Origin: G965227875 sp965227875
GTDB lineage: Bacteria > Pseudomonadota > Alphaproteobacteria > Rhizobiales > JAJFHC01
DNA length: 64,000 nt
NCBI GenBank assembly: GCA_965227875.1
Contig: OZ245783.1
Span: forward strand, 3,472,001-3,536,000
Direction of reading: 5' to 3'
Shown here: piece after piece, positions 42,494 to 51,572 of the stretch
Position numbering within the stretch: the first letter of the stretch is position 1
Layout: the number at the start of each line of letters is the position of its first letter
The notes under the pieces: generated by a model
What the model was told of the DNA's origin: nothing
The model's database searches: none
The model's input: only the letters and a program-made list of their open reading frames with translations
Program-made: the position numbers and the translations under genes

Positions 42494-43522
42494 ATGCGTA
42501 GCTCCCGGACCATTCACGTGATCTCCGCCCATGCCGAGGGCGAGGTAGGCGATGTCATCGTCGGCGGTGTGGCGCCCCCGCCGGGCGAGACCGTCTGGGA
42601 GCAGAGCCGCTGGATCGCCCGCGACGGTACCCTGCGCAGCCTCGTCCTCAACGAGCCCAGGGGCGGGGTCTTCCGTCATGTGAACCTGCTTGTCCCGCCG
42701 AAGGATCCGGCGGCTGACGCGGCTTTCATCATCATGGAGCCGGAGGACACGCCGCCGATGTCGGGGTCGAATTCGATCTGCGTTTCGACGGTGCTGCTCG
42801 ATTCCGGGATCCTTCCCATGAACGAACCCGTGACGGAACTCACGCTGGAGGCGCCGGGCGGGCTCGTGAAAGTGAGGGCCGACTGCCGCGACGGCAAGGC
42901 CGAGCGGATACACGTCCGGAACCTGCCGAGTTTCGCCGCGCGACTGGACGAGCCCCTTGAGGTGGAAGGCATTGGCACGCTGACCGTGGACACCGCCTAT
43001 GGCGGCGACAGTTTTGTCATCGTCGACGCCGCGGCCATGGGTTTCGGTCTGACCGAGGACGAAGCCCATGATCTGGCGAAACTGGGCGTGCGCATTTCCG
43101 ACGCGGCCACCGAGAAGCTCGGCTTCGTACATCCGGAGAACCCGGACTGGACACACATCTCCTTCTGCCTCTTCGCCGGCCCGCTTGCCGAAACCGGGGA
43201 GGGCCTGCGTGCCGGGTCCGCGGTCGCCGTGCGGCCGGGCAAGATCGACCGCTCACCCACGGGCACGGCGCTTTCCGCCCGCATGGCCGTTCTCCATGCC
43301 CGCGGCCGGATGCGCACCGGCGACCGGCTGACGGCGGTCTCCCTGATCGGCTCCGAGTTTCGGGGGCAGGTCGTCGGCGAAACAACGGTCGGGGGGCGTC
43401 CGGCGATACTGCCGGAGATTTCCGGCCGCGCCTGGATCACGGGCACGCACCAGCACATGGTCGATCCCGCCGATCCCTGGCCCACCGGTTACCGACTGTC
43501 GGACACGTGGGGCGCGCGCTAG
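42494..43522 (+). CDS. Proline racemase family protein with Ser/Thr at the catalytic cysteine positions
   Basis: 342 aa with the proline racemase fold. Racemases and 4-hydroxyproline epimerases use two cysteines, in MCGHGT and SPCGTGTSAR. Here the first motif is PMSGSNSICV (Ser at residue 90) and the second DRSPTGTALSARM (Thr at residue 256). trans-3-Hydroxyproline dehydratases have Thr at the first site but keep the second cysteine. The remaining signature residues (VTAYGGD-like TVDTAYGGDSFVIVD; ARGRMRTGD) are well conserved, so the fold is intact. Predicted to act on a hydroxyproline- or proline-like substrate by dehydration or another proton-transfer reaction rather than racemisation. Confidence 0.88.
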   Translation: MRSSRTIHVISAHAEGEVGDVIVGGVAPPPGETVWEQSRWIARDGTLRSLVLNEPRGGVFRHVNLLVPPKDPAADAAFIIMEPEDTPPMSGSNSICVSTVLLDSGILPMNEPVTELTLEAPGGLVKVRADCRDGKAERIHVRNLPSFAARLDEPLEVEGIGTLTVDTAYGGDSFVIVDAAAMGFGLTEDEAHDLAKLGVRISDAATEKLGFVHPENPDWTHISFCLFAGPLAETGEGLRAGSAVAVRPGKIDRSPTGTALSARMAVLHARGRMRTGDRLTAVSLIGSEFRGQVVGETTVGGRPAILPEISGRAWITGTHQHMVDPADPWPTGYRLSDTWGAR

Positions 43523-43531
43523 CGGGCTTCG

Positions 43532-44650
43532 TCACTCCCAGCCGGCGATGCCGTTGAGCGTGTCCGCGAAAAGAGCCAGACCGTTTTCCACGACCCTGTC
43601 CTCCCAGGACTGCCGCCTGGGGGCGTAATTGTCCCTGATCTCTTCGCGGATGCGTTCGCTCTCCGGTGCGGCCGGTCCGCCGACGAACCGCATCCACCGT
43701 TCCAGCATGGGTATGCGGAAGGCGCCGGCCGGCCCCGTCGGAGGTCCGGCGGAACAGAACTCGACCACCCCGCCGGCGACCTCGCGTCCGGGTTCCAGAA
43801 TGTCGGACAGGCCTTCGACGAGAACGCCGTTGCGACCGGGCCTGCGCCCGCCCCACAGTCGATCCACCTCCCGGGTGTCGAGATTGTCGGCGCCCCACCA
43901 GCTTTCCGCACGGGCGAAGGCGTCCGTCGACCGGTCGGCATAGACCAGGAAGATCAGGTTGCCGTCTCCGACCGGCCCGGAATGCAGGTCGACGATGCCG
44001 ACCTTGCGCACGCTGGCCGGCAGGTTTGCGGCGATGCCGGACAACAGCCGTCGTTCCGCAGTCGGCGCGGTCCCGCCGTAGTAGTAGCCTCCCGGATGGC
44101 TGTACTGGCCCCGGCTAAGGGCATCCTCCAGTTCCCACCGGTCGTGACGCTCGCTCAGTTCCGCGACACCCGCCGCGGCGGCCTGCAGGGCCGCCTCGTC
44201 GATGGTGTCCGGGCAGAGGGTCCGGTGAAGCTCCGCGTAGAGAGGGTTCTCCGGAAGCGGCCTCTCGAAATCGATCCAGTTGCGGTTGATGTCGACATTG
44301 CCCTCGTTGGACCTCATCAGCGCGGCGAACCCGTAGGGGTTCACGGCGTGGACCAGAAGCACGGCGACACCCGCGGGCAGCCGTTCCGCGCCGCCATCCT
44401 CGATCCAGGCCGTCTGCACGCCCGAGCCCGCGAAACCTTCCGCGCCGTGCGTGCCCGACAGGCACATCAGCAACCGGTCCGCCTCCGGCGCACCGAACCA
44501 GGCGGTGTCCGTGGCGAGCAGGGCGTGTCCACCCGACGGCGGCATGGCGTTGTTGGGATGGGACGTGACACGTCCGCCCGCTCCGGCAGCGGAGTCGAGA
44601 AACCGCTGTCGCGCTTCCTCATAGGTGGCCGGGAACAGTGACGAAAGCAT
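43532..44650 (-). CDS. DUF2817 family, M14-like zinc carboxypeptidase/deacylase
   Basis: 372 aa, cytoplasmic. Metal-site motifs of the M14/succinylglutamate desuccinylase-like fold are visible: SGTHGAEGFAGSG (H68, E71), NEGNVDINRNWIDF, and VDLHSGPVGDGNLIF (third ligand His). The C-terminal GGVVEFCSAGPPTG region supplies the usual catalytic Glu. The DUF2817 family has no settled substrate. Convergent with the proline-racemase-family gene (9-bp gap). ATG 44650 was chosen because the upstream in-frame stretch is unlike the family. Confidence 0.85.
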   Translation of the reverse strand: MLSSLFPATYEEARQRFLDSAAGAGGRVTSHPNNAMPPSGGHALLATDTAWFGAPEADRLLMCLSGTHGAEGFAGSGVQTAWIEDGGAERLPAGVAVLLVHAVNPYGFAALMRSNEGNVDINRNWIDFERPLPENPLYAELHRTLCPDTIDEAALQAAAAGVAELSERHDRWELEDALSRGQYSHPGGYYYGGTAPTAERRLLSGIAANLPASVRKVGIVDLHSGPVGDGNLIFLVYADRSTDAFARAESWWGADNLDTREVDRLWGGRRPGRNGVLVEGLSDILEPGREVAGGVVEFCSAGPPTGPAGAFRIPMLERWMRFVGGPAAPESERIREEIRDNYAPRRQSWEDRVVENGLALFADTLNGIAGWE

Positions 44651-44827
44651 TTGCCTTGTCCGATCCTGTTGACGTGGCTCTTCGAGCGGGTTGCCTGGAA
44701 GGCGGCACCCTTCGTCGCGTACCGGGCGCCTCGTTTCGCGAATAGAGTCCAAATGGACAGAATCCCATGATAACAAAGCAGGCAATTACACGCATCAGCG
44801 CTGAAGCGCCCTGTCATGGAGGCCCCA

Positions 44828-46276
44828 ATGAACCTGAACGATCCGACTCTCCTCAGAGACTCCTGCTATATCGACGGCAAGTGGATCGGTGGCAACAACA
44901 CGTTCGATGTCACCAACCCGGCGACCGGGGAACTGGTCGGCAAGGTGCCGGACCTGGGCGTCGAGGAAACCCGCGCGGCCATCGAGGCCGCCAACAAGGC
45001 GTTCGGCGAGTGGTCCGCTCGCACCGCAAAGGAACGCAGCCGCATCCTTCGGAAATGGTTCGACCTGCAGATCGAGAACAAGGACGATCTGGCGACCATC
45101 ATGACGACCGAGATGGGCAAGCCCCTGGCCGAGGCCAAGGGCGAGGTGGAATACGCCGCGTCCTTCATCGAGTTCTATGCCGAGGAAGCCAAGCGCATCT
45201 ACGGCGAGACCATTCCCTCGCACATGTCCGATCGCCGCATCGTCGTGGTCAAGCAGCCCATCGGTGTCGTCGGTGCGATCACGCCCTGGAATTTCCCTGC
45301 GGCCATGATCACCCGCAAGGTGGGGCCGGCGCTCGCAGCCGGTTGCACGGCCGTCTGCAAGCCGGCGGGTGCGACGCCCTTGACGGCGCTGGCGCTCGTC
45401 GACCTGGGAGAGCGGGCCGGTATCCCGGCCGGTGTCCTGAACATCGTGACCGGACGGTCCTCGTCCGCCATCGGCGGCGAACTCACGTCCAATCCGCTGG
45501 TCCGTCTGATCACCTTCACGGGATCCACGGAGATCGGCAAGATCCTGATGGCGCAGGCCGCGTCCACCATCAAGAAAGTCGATCTCGAACTGGGCGGGAA
45601 CGCGCCGTTCATCGTGTTCGACGACGCCGACATCGACGCTGCCGTCCAGGGCGCCATGGCCTCGAAGTTCCGCAATGCCGGGCAGACCTGCGTCTGCGCC
45701 AACCGCATTCTCGTACAGGACGGCGTCTATGACGAGTTCTCCCGCAAGCTCGCCGACGAAGTGGCCAAGCTCAAGGTCGGCAACGGACTCGAGGACGGCG
45801 TCAACCAGGGGCCGCTCATCAATGAGGAAGGCGTGGAAAAGGTCGAGGAACATGTCCAGGACGCGGTCGAGCACGGCGCGAAGATCGTCGTCGGCGGCAA
45901 GCGGTCGGAACTGGGCGGCACGTTCTTCGAGCCCACCGTCCTGACGGAAGTGACGACCGCGATGAAGGTCACAAACGAGGAAACCTTTGGGCCGGTGGCG
46001 CCGCTCTTCCGCTTCAGCGACGAGGCCGAGGCGATCCGCATGGCCAACGACACACCCTTCGGTCTTGCCGCCTATTTCTACAGCCGCGACATCGGCCGCT
46101 GCTGGAGGGTCGGCGAAGCGCTCGAATACGGAATGGTCGGGATCAACGAAGGCATCATCTCCACCGAGGTCGCCCCCTTCGGCGGCGTCAAGGAGTCCGG
46201 CCTGGGTCGCGAAGGATCGAGCCACGGCATCGAGGAGTATGTCGAGATGAAATACATGCTCATGGCGGGGCTCTGA
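44828..46276 (+). CDS. gabD: NAD(P)-dependent succinate-semialdehyde dehydrogenase
   Basis: 482 aa aldehyde dehydrogenase. NAD(P) site GSTEIGK, catalytic Glu region ELGGNAPFIVFDDAD and the catalytic Cys at about residue 288 in NAGQTCVCANR; the C-terminal GGVKESGLGREGS is typical of GabD. ATG 44828 was chosen over 44816 because the GGAGG lies directly upstream of the former. Oxidises succinate semialdehyde to succinate in GABA or related breakdown. Followed by rpiA after 6 bp. Confidence 0.93.
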   Translation: MNLNDPTLLRDSCYIDGKWIGGNNTFDVTNPATGELVGKVPDLGVEETRAAIEAANKAFGEWSARTAKERSRILRKWFDLQIENKDDLATIMTTEMGKPLAEAKGEVEYAASFIEFYAEEAKRIYGETIPSHMSDRRIVVVKQPIGVVGAITPWNFPAAMITRKVGPALAAGCTAVCKPAGATPLTALALVDLGERAGIPAGVLNIVTGRSSSAIGGELTSNPLVRLITFTGSTEIGKILMAQAASTIKKVDLELGGNAPFIVFDDADIDAAVQGAMASKFRNAGQTCVCANRILVQDGVYDEFSRKLADEVAKLKVGNGLEDGVNQGPLINEEGVEKVEEHVQDAVEHGAKIVVGGKRSELGGTFFEPTVLTEVTTAMKVTNEETFGPVAPLFRFSDEAEAIRMANDTPFGLAAYFYSRDIGRCWRVGEALEYGMVGINEGIISTEVAPFGGVKESGLGREGSSHGIEEYVEMKYMLMAGL

Positions 46277-46282
46277 ACGTCG

Positions 46283-46975
46283 GTGTCCGCGGAAGAACAG
46301 AAGAAACGCGCCGGGGTCGCAGCGGTCAGCTACGTCGAGGACGGCATGAAACTGGGGCTCGGAACCGGCTCCACGGCCGAGCATTTCGTGCGTGCGCTGG
46401 CCGGTCGGGTCGCCGACGGTCTCGACATCCAGGGTGTCCCGACCTCCGAGGCGACGGCCGCCCTGGCGGGTTCGCTGGGCATCGCGCTCACCACGCTCGA
46501 CGAGCAGCCGGTTCTCGATCTGACCGTCGACGGGGCGGATGAAATCGACCCCGCGCTCCGGCTCATCAAGGGTGGCGGCGGCGCGTTGCTGCGCGAGAAG
46601 ATCGTCGCCAGCTGTTCGCAGCGCATGATCGTCATTGCCGACGAGAGCAAGCTGGTGGAGAAACTCGGCGCCTTCGACCTGCCGGTGGAGGTCAATCCGT
46701 TCGGCGCGTGGGCGACCGCGGCACGCATCAAGGCGGTCGCGCGCGAAATCGGATGCGAAGGCGATGTGAGACTGCGGCTGGGCTCGGACGGGTCCGCCTT
46801 CACGACGGATGGCGGGCACGTCATTTTCGACTGCGCCTTCGGGAGTATCGACCGGCCGGAGGACCTCGCCGCCGCGCTGACATCAATTCCTGGTGTAGTC
46901 GATCACGGGCTCTTCATAGGGCTGGCCACATTCGCCATATTGGGAACACCCGAAGGAACCAGAACGGTCGAGTGA
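46283..46975 (+). CDS. rpiA: Ribose-5-phosphate isomerase A
   Basis: 230 aa, GTG start. Interconverts ribose-5-phosphate and ribulose-5-phosphate. Motifs GLGTGSTAEHF, DGADEIDP (catalytic Asp) and KGGGGALLREKI (catalytic Glu/Lys) are all present. Usual length. Lies in a short operon with gabD upstream and a DUF2059 gene 28 bp downstream. Confidence 0.97.
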   Translation: MSAEEQKKRAGVAAVSYVEDGMKLGLGTGSTAEHFVRALAGRVADGLDIQGVPTSEATAALAGSLGIALTTLDEQPVLDLTVDGADEIDPALRLIKGGGGALLREKIVASCSQRMIVIADESKLVEKLGAFDLPVEVNPFGAWATAARIKAVAREIGCEGDVRLRLGSDGSAFTTDGGHVIFDCAFGSIDRPEDLAAALTSIPGVVDHGLFIGLATFAILGTPEGTRTVE

Positions 46976-47003
46976 CTTTCGCCGTCCGTCGAAAGGAAGA
47001 CAG

Positions 47004-47522
47004 ATGATATTTCCGATCCGGACGGTCCGCACAGGCGTCCTTGCGGCCGCAATTTGCCTGTCGACCGGCCTGTTTTCCGTCAATGCCGAGGAAAACAAGC
47101 CAAGTGCGTCCCATCTCGCGGCGGCCGAGGAAATCCTCAAGGTCACAAAAGCCAACCGGCTCCTCGACCAGGTTCTCGACTATATCGTGCCGCGCCAGAT
47201 GGAGCTCATCCAGAAGCTGCGGCCCGAGATCCCGAAGAAGACGCTTGAGCGCCTGCAGGTCGTCTTCGTCGAGAAATTCAGGGCCGCCGCGCCGACCTAC
47301 AACAAGGCCCTGGCCCTGGTCTATGCGCGCCACCTCACGGAAAGGGACCTGCGCAACCTGATCGCATTCTACAAGACCCCCCTGGGTCTCAAGCTCGTCG
47401 ACACGTTGCCGGTCATCATCGCGGAGTCACAGAAGGTCGGCTCGGCACTCGGCGCGCAGATCGGGCAGCAGGCCTTCAACGACGCCGTCAAGCAACTCAA
47501 GAAAGAAGGACACGAGCTCTAG
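47004..47522 (+). CDS. DUF2059 family exported protein
   Basis: 172 aa with a signal peptide (about 1-29, SVNA-EENK). The DUF2059 helix set covers about 40-160 (AEEILKVTKANRLLDQVLDYIVPRQ; HLTERDLRNLIAFYKTPLGLKLVDTLP). Periplasmic, function unknown. Often found beside rpiA and gor in alphaproteobacteria, as here. Confidence 0.92.
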   Translation: MIFPIRTVRTGVLAAAICLSTGLFSVNAEENKPSASHLAAAEEILKVTKANRLLDQVLDYIVPRQMELIQKLRPEIPKKTLERLQVVFVEKFRAAAPTYNKALALVYARHLTERDLRNLIAFYKTPLGLKLVDTLPVIIAESQKVGSALGAQIGQQAFNDAVKQLKKEGHEL

Positions 47523-47562
47523 TCCGTCAGCTACGGGCACTGAAATCGGCCAATACGACATC

Positions 47563-48942
47563 ATGACATCATACGACTACGACCTGTTTACGATCGGAGC
47601 GGGTTCGGGCGGCGTTCGCGCGTCCCGCATGGCATCCCGGTACGGCGCGAAAGTCGCCGTGGCGGAGGAGTACCGCGTTGGCGGAACGTGCGTGATCCGC
47701 GGCTGCGTCCCCAAGAAGCTCTTCGTCTATGCGAGCCAGTTTTCGGAAGCCTTCGAGGCGTCCGCCGGTTTCGGCTGGACGGTGGGCAAGACGGAGTTCG
47801 ACTGGCAGGAACTGATCCGCAACAAGGACCGCGAGATCGACCGGCTGAACGGCATCTATGTCCGCAACCTGCAGGCTGCCGGCGTCGAGATCATCCAGTC
47901 GCGCGCGGTCCTGAAGGACGCTCACACTGTCCACCTCGTGGCCGAAGGGCGCGACGTCACGGCCGACAAGATCCTGATCGCGACCGGCGGCTGGCCCTTC
48001 ATGCCCGATAATGTGGAGGGCATCGAACACGCGATCTCCTCGAACGAGGCCTTCCACCTCGAAGAGCTGCCCGGGCACATCACCATCGTGGGTGGCGGAT
48101 ACATCGCCGTCGAGTTCGCCGGCATCTTCAACGGGCTCGGCGTGTCGACGAGCCTGGTCTATCGCGGCGAGCAGATCCTGCGCGGCTTTGACGACGATCT
48201 CCGCGACATCCTCCACGAGGAAATGGTCAAGAAGGGGATCGATGTCCGCGTGATGACCGATATCGCCGCGATCACTCCGGAAGGCGACGGATATGAACTG
48301 ACGCTCAAGAACGGCGAGACGATGTCCACGGGCCTCGTCATGTACGCGACCGGCCGCAATCCGAACGTCGAAGGCCTGGGACTTGAGCAGGTGGGCGTGG
48401 AATGCGGCTGGAACGGAAACGTTGTGGTCGACGAATACTCGAAGACGAGCGTCGACAACATCTATGCCGTGGGTGACGTTACCGATCGTGTGGCCCTGAC
48501 GCCGGTGGCCATCCGGGAAGGGGCGGCCTTCGCGGAAACGGTCTTCAACAACAACCCGGTCCTGATCGATCACGAGACGATCGCCACGGCGGTTTTCAGC
48601 CAACCGGAAATCGGGACGGTCGGCCTGACCGAGGCGGAGGCGCGCGAGACGCTTCGCCATGTCGACATCTACAAGTCGACCTTCAAGCCGATGAAACACA
48701 CCCTCTCGGGCATGGACTACCGGATGCTGATGAAGATCATCGTCGACGGAGAGTCCGACCGCGTCGTCGGCTGCCATATCCTCGGTCACGACGCGGGCGA
48801 AATGGCACAGCTTCTCGGCATTGCCATAAAGATGGGCGCAACCAAGGCGCAGTTCGACGCGACGATGGCCGTCCACCCCACGGCAGCGGAAGAACTCGTC
48901 ACCATGCGCGAGGTCACGGAAAGCCATATCCGCGAGGAATGA
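47563..48942 (+). CDS. gor: Glutathione-disulfide reductase
   Basis: 459 aa flavoprotein that reduces GSSG with NADPH. FAD site TIGAGSGGVRASRMA, redox-active disulfide GGTCVIRGCVPKKLF (about residues 45-51), NADPH site VGGGYIAVEFAGIF, second FAD segment YAVGDVTDRVALTPVA and the C-terminal active-site His/Glu in AVHPTAAEELVT. Completes a likely rpiA-DUF2059-gor transcription unit (40-bp gap). Supports the glutathione-based thiol metabolism of this strain. Confidence 0.96.
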   Translation: MTSYDYDLFTIGAGSGGVRASRMASRYGAKVAVAEEYRVGGTCVIRGCVPKKLFVYASQFSEAFEASAGFGWTVGKTEFDWQELIRNKDREIDRLNGIYVRNLQAAGVEIIQSRAVLKDAHTVHLVAEGRDVTADKILIATGGWPFMPDNVEGIEHAISSNEAFHLEELPGHITIVGGGYIAVEFAGIFNGLGVSTSLVYRGEQILRGFDDDLRDILHEEMVKKGIDVRVMTDIAAITPEGDGYELTLKNGETMSTGLVMYATGRNPNVEGLGLEQVGVECGWNGNVVVDEYSKTSVDNIYAVGDVTDRVALTPVAIREGAAFAETVFNNNPVLIDHETIATAVFSQPEIGTVGLTEAEARETLRHVDIYKSTFKPMKHTLSGMDYRMLMKIIVDGESDRVVGCHILGHDAGEMAQLLGIAIKMGATKAQFDATMAVHPTAAEELVTMREVTESHIREE

Positions 48943-49044
48943 TGCACGGCGGCCTCGAATGACCCGAGCCATTGCTGCGAGGGCTCGCCCCGAAGCCGTC
49001 TTTGATCTAGTCTCCCCGTCCGTCAAACGGTTCGGGGGCAGCAG

Positions 49045-49809
49045 ATGACGACATTTCGCGAGCGAGTCATGGGAGGCGATTTCGTCGCCGGCATTCTCGT
49101 GTTCGAATTCATGACGCCGGGCATTGCCCGCCTGATGCAGCTCGCCGGCTGCGATTTCATTCTCTACGACATGGAACACACCGGCGTCGGTTTCGAGACC
49201 CTGCGCCGGCAGACGTCCGCGTGCGACGGACTCGACATCGTGCCGCTCGCCCGTGTCCCCCGCGGCGAATATCACTTTCTCGCCCGCGCGCTCGATGTCG
49301 GCGTGAAGGGCGTGATGATCCCGATGGTGGAAACGGCCGCCCAGGCGGCGGAGATCGCGGCGGCCACGCGCTATCCGCCCATGGGCAGGCGAGGGGCGGC
49401 GTTCGGCTTTCCCCATGACGGCTACCTGGGTGGCGCGCCGGTCGACAAGGTGGCGGCTGCCAACGGCGAAACTCTCGTCATCGCCCAGATCGAAACCGAG
49501 AACGGGCTTGCGAACGTGGACGCGATCGCGGCGACCGAAGGCATCGACGCGCTCTGGGTCGGGCACTTCGACCTGACGAATTTCCTCGGCATTCCCGGCG
49601 ACTTCGGGAACCCGGTCTTCACGGATGCGCTGGACACCGTCGTGGCCGCCGCGCGGCGCCACGGCAAGGGCGCGGCCTTCATGCCCTCGGATGCGGCCGC
49701 GGCGCGCGACATGCGCTCACGCGGTTTCAACGTGATCGGTGTCGGCACGGACCATGGCCTGCTGATGGAGGCGGTCTCCGGCCTGATGAACGACATCCGC
49801 GAAGCGTGA
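49045..49809 (+). CDS. HpcH/HpaI family aldolase
   Basis: 254 aa TIM-barrel class II pyruvate-type aldolase. Conserved: FILYDMEHTGVGFE (metal/substrate Glu-His), LARVPRGEYHFLARALDVGVKGVMIPMVETAAQA, IAQIETENGLANVDAIAA (metal Glu) and ALWVGHFDLT. Cleaves or forms 4-hydroxy-2-oxo acids such as those from aromatic or sugar-acid breakdown. Ends 51 bp before an Ldh-type dehydrogenase gene on the same strand, which could handle the oxo-acid product. Confidence 0.93.
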   Translation: MTTFRERVMGGDFVAGILVFEFMTPGIARLMQLAGCDFILYDMEHTGVGFETLRRQTSACDGLDIVPLARVPRGEYHFLARALDVGVKGVMIPMVETAAQAAEIAAATRYPPMGRRGAAFGFPHDGYLGGAPVDKVAAANGETLVIAQIETENGLANVDAIAATEGIDALWVGHFDLTNFLGIPGDFGNPVFTDALDTVVAAARRHGKGAAFMPSDAAAARDMRSRGFNVIGVGTDHGLLMEAVSGLMNDIREA

Positions 49810-49860
49810 GCGGCGGTGCGGCAGGGCAACAACCAGACAAGACGCGCAGGGAGACCAGTC

Positions 49861-50937
49861 ATGCAGATAGATGCCGATGAGATGCGCCGGTTCATCACCG
49901 CCATTTTCGTGGCTGCCGGATGCACCACCGACGAAAGTGACAGGATTGCGGAAAACCTCGTGGATGCGAGTCTACGCGGCCATGACAGCCACGGGGTCAT
50001 CCGTGTGCCGCGCTACGTGCACTGGCTGCAGACGGGCAACCTGAACGCCGGCAGGGACGTGTCCGTAGTGACGGACAGCGGCGCACTGCTTGTCGTCGAC
50101 GGCCATCACGGATTCGGCCAGACGGTCGGCCCGCAGGCGGTCCGGCTCGGCCTGGACCGGGCGGACGAGCACGGTGTCTGCGTCGTCGGTCTGCGCAATG
50201 CGGGACATCTTGGCCGTATCGGCCGGTTCGCCGAGATGGCCGCCGAGCGCGGACAGGTTTCCCTGCATTTCGTCAATGTTGCCGGCAGCGTTCTCGTCGC
50301 CCCGTTCGGCGGGACGGAACGACGCATGTCGACCAACCCCGTCGCGATTGGAATGCCGTGCGGGCAGGGCGACCCCGTCATCCTCGACTTCGCCACCTCC
50401 ATCGTGGCGGAAGGCAAGGTGCTCGTGGCGTCGAAGGGCGGAAAGCCGCTCCCCGGCGATGCGCTCGTCGGTCCCGACGGGCGGCCGAGCGGCGATCCGA
50501 AGCTTCTCTACGGCGACAACGATCCGGCGACGCGGCCGGACTGGCGCGCGGGCGATGGGGCGCTGCGAGCCTTCGGCGAGCACAAGGGCTCCGGCCTGTC
50601 CCTCATGTGTGAACTCCTTGCCGGCGCACTGACCGGTTCGGGGTGCACCGGGCACGGCTACGACCGCATCTACAACGGGATGCTGTCGATCTACATGTCG
50701 GCGGAACGGTTCGGCAACGGCGACGCCATGGCCGCCGAAATCGAGAGATATCTCTCGTTCTTCACCAGTGCACGCCCGGTGCCGGGGACCGAACGCGTAC
50801 TCGTTCCGGGCGAACCGGAGCGCTTGCGTCTCGCCGAGCGCCGCGAGACCGGCGTTCCGCTGAGTGACGAGGCCTGGCAGGCGATCCTCGACACCGCGGC
50901 CGGGCTCGGGGTGGCGGCACCTTCGCAGGCGTCGTGA
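49861..50937 (+). CDS. Ldh family (malate/ureidoglycolate/2,3-diketogulonate type) NAD(P)-dependent dehydrogenase
   Basis: 358 aa of the non-Rossmann malate/L-lactate dehydrogenase-2 family. The segment DSHGVIRVPRYV (catalytic His) near residues 43-54, HLGRIGRFAEMAAERG, STNPVAIGMP and GEHKGSGLSLMCELLAG are all typical. Reduces or oxidises 2-hydroxy/2-oxo acids, or delta-1-piperideine-2-carboxylate in some members. Start 49861 has AGGGAGACC upstream. Likely pairs with the HpaI aldolase upstream. Confidence 0.92.
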   Translation: MQIDADEMRRFITAIFVAAGCTTDESDRIAENLVDASLRGHDSHGVIRVPRYVHWLQTGNLNAGRDVSVVTDSGALLVVDGHHGFGQTVGPQAVRLGLDRADEHGVCVVGLRNAGHLGRIGRFAEMAAERGQVSLHFVNVAGSVLVAPFGGTERRMSTNPVAIGMPCGQGDPVILDFATSIVAEGKVLVASKGGKPLPGDALVGPDGRPSGDPKLLYGDNDPATRPDWRAGDGALRAFGEHKGSGLSLMCELLAGALTGSGCTGHGYDRIYNGMLSIYMSAERFGNGDAMAAEIERYLSFFTSARPVPGTERVLVPGEPERLRLAERRETGVPLSDEAWQAILDTAAGLGVAAPSQAS

Positions 50938-51543
50938 TCAGTCCGCAGCGACGATCTCGAAGTGCACTTCCGTCGGCGTGCAGTTCGCGCCGTTGACCGG
51001 CAGCTTGTCCTGCGGGCATGTCGACATGGCGACGATGCAGTCCATTTCCGCGCGCAGGACCACGTAGTCGCCGGGCTTCGATCTCGGCGCGTCGAAAGCC
51101 AGTGTTCCGTCGGGCGTCCACGGGATGTTCATGAACAGGTTGAGCGGCGAGGGGGTTTCCGGTTCCTCGAGCCCGAGCTCCCGCATCGCGTCACTCAGGT
51201 TGTCCGTGCAGTTTTCATGCCCGTCCTCGCACCCGAGAAGCCGGTATCTGTGCCGGTCGCAGGCCGCAAGAAGCGTATCGTGAATGCCGGGCGACGTGTC
51301 CTCCTCGAGCGTGAGAATGGGTTGCCGCCGGTTCGTGTAGAGCGGCTTGCCGAGGACCGGCATCAGGTGCACGAGCATCGAACGCGTGTGCTCCATGGAC
51401 ATGAACTCGTCGAGGCCGGGCAGCGCGAAGGCCCAGGTGTCCACGACTTGTTCGCCGTGGGTATTGATGATCCTGATGGCCTCGCCGGCCGACAGTCTCG
51501 CTGCCTTGCCGCGGCGCGCCGGCACGGTCTGTCTTTCACCCAT
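50938..51543 (-). CDS. DUF1989 (urea carboxylase-associated) family protein
   Basis: 201 aa. Conserved segments GEQVVDTWAF, HTRSML, DTSPGIHDTLLAACDRHRY, GHENCTDNL and the C-terminal CPQD...NG.NC. Two cysteine clusters could bind a metal. DUF1989 proteins usually flank urea carboxylase or guanidine-degradation genes; no such gene is in this window, so it is a stand-alone copy. The stop abuts the stop of the Ldh gene. Confidence 0.9.
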   Translation of the reverse strand: MGERQTVPARRGKAARLSAGEAIRIINTHGEQVVDTWAFALPGLDEFMSMEHTRSMLVHLMPVLGKPLYTNRRQPILTLEEDTSPGIHDTLLAACDRHRYRLLGCEDGHENCTDNLSDAMRELGLEEPETPSPLNLFMNIPWTPDGTLAFDAPRSKPGDYVVLRAEMDCIVAMSTCPQDKLPVNGANCTPTEVHFEIVAAD

Positions 51544-51572
51544 CGCGGTCTCCCTTGCCCGTTGCGGAGATG

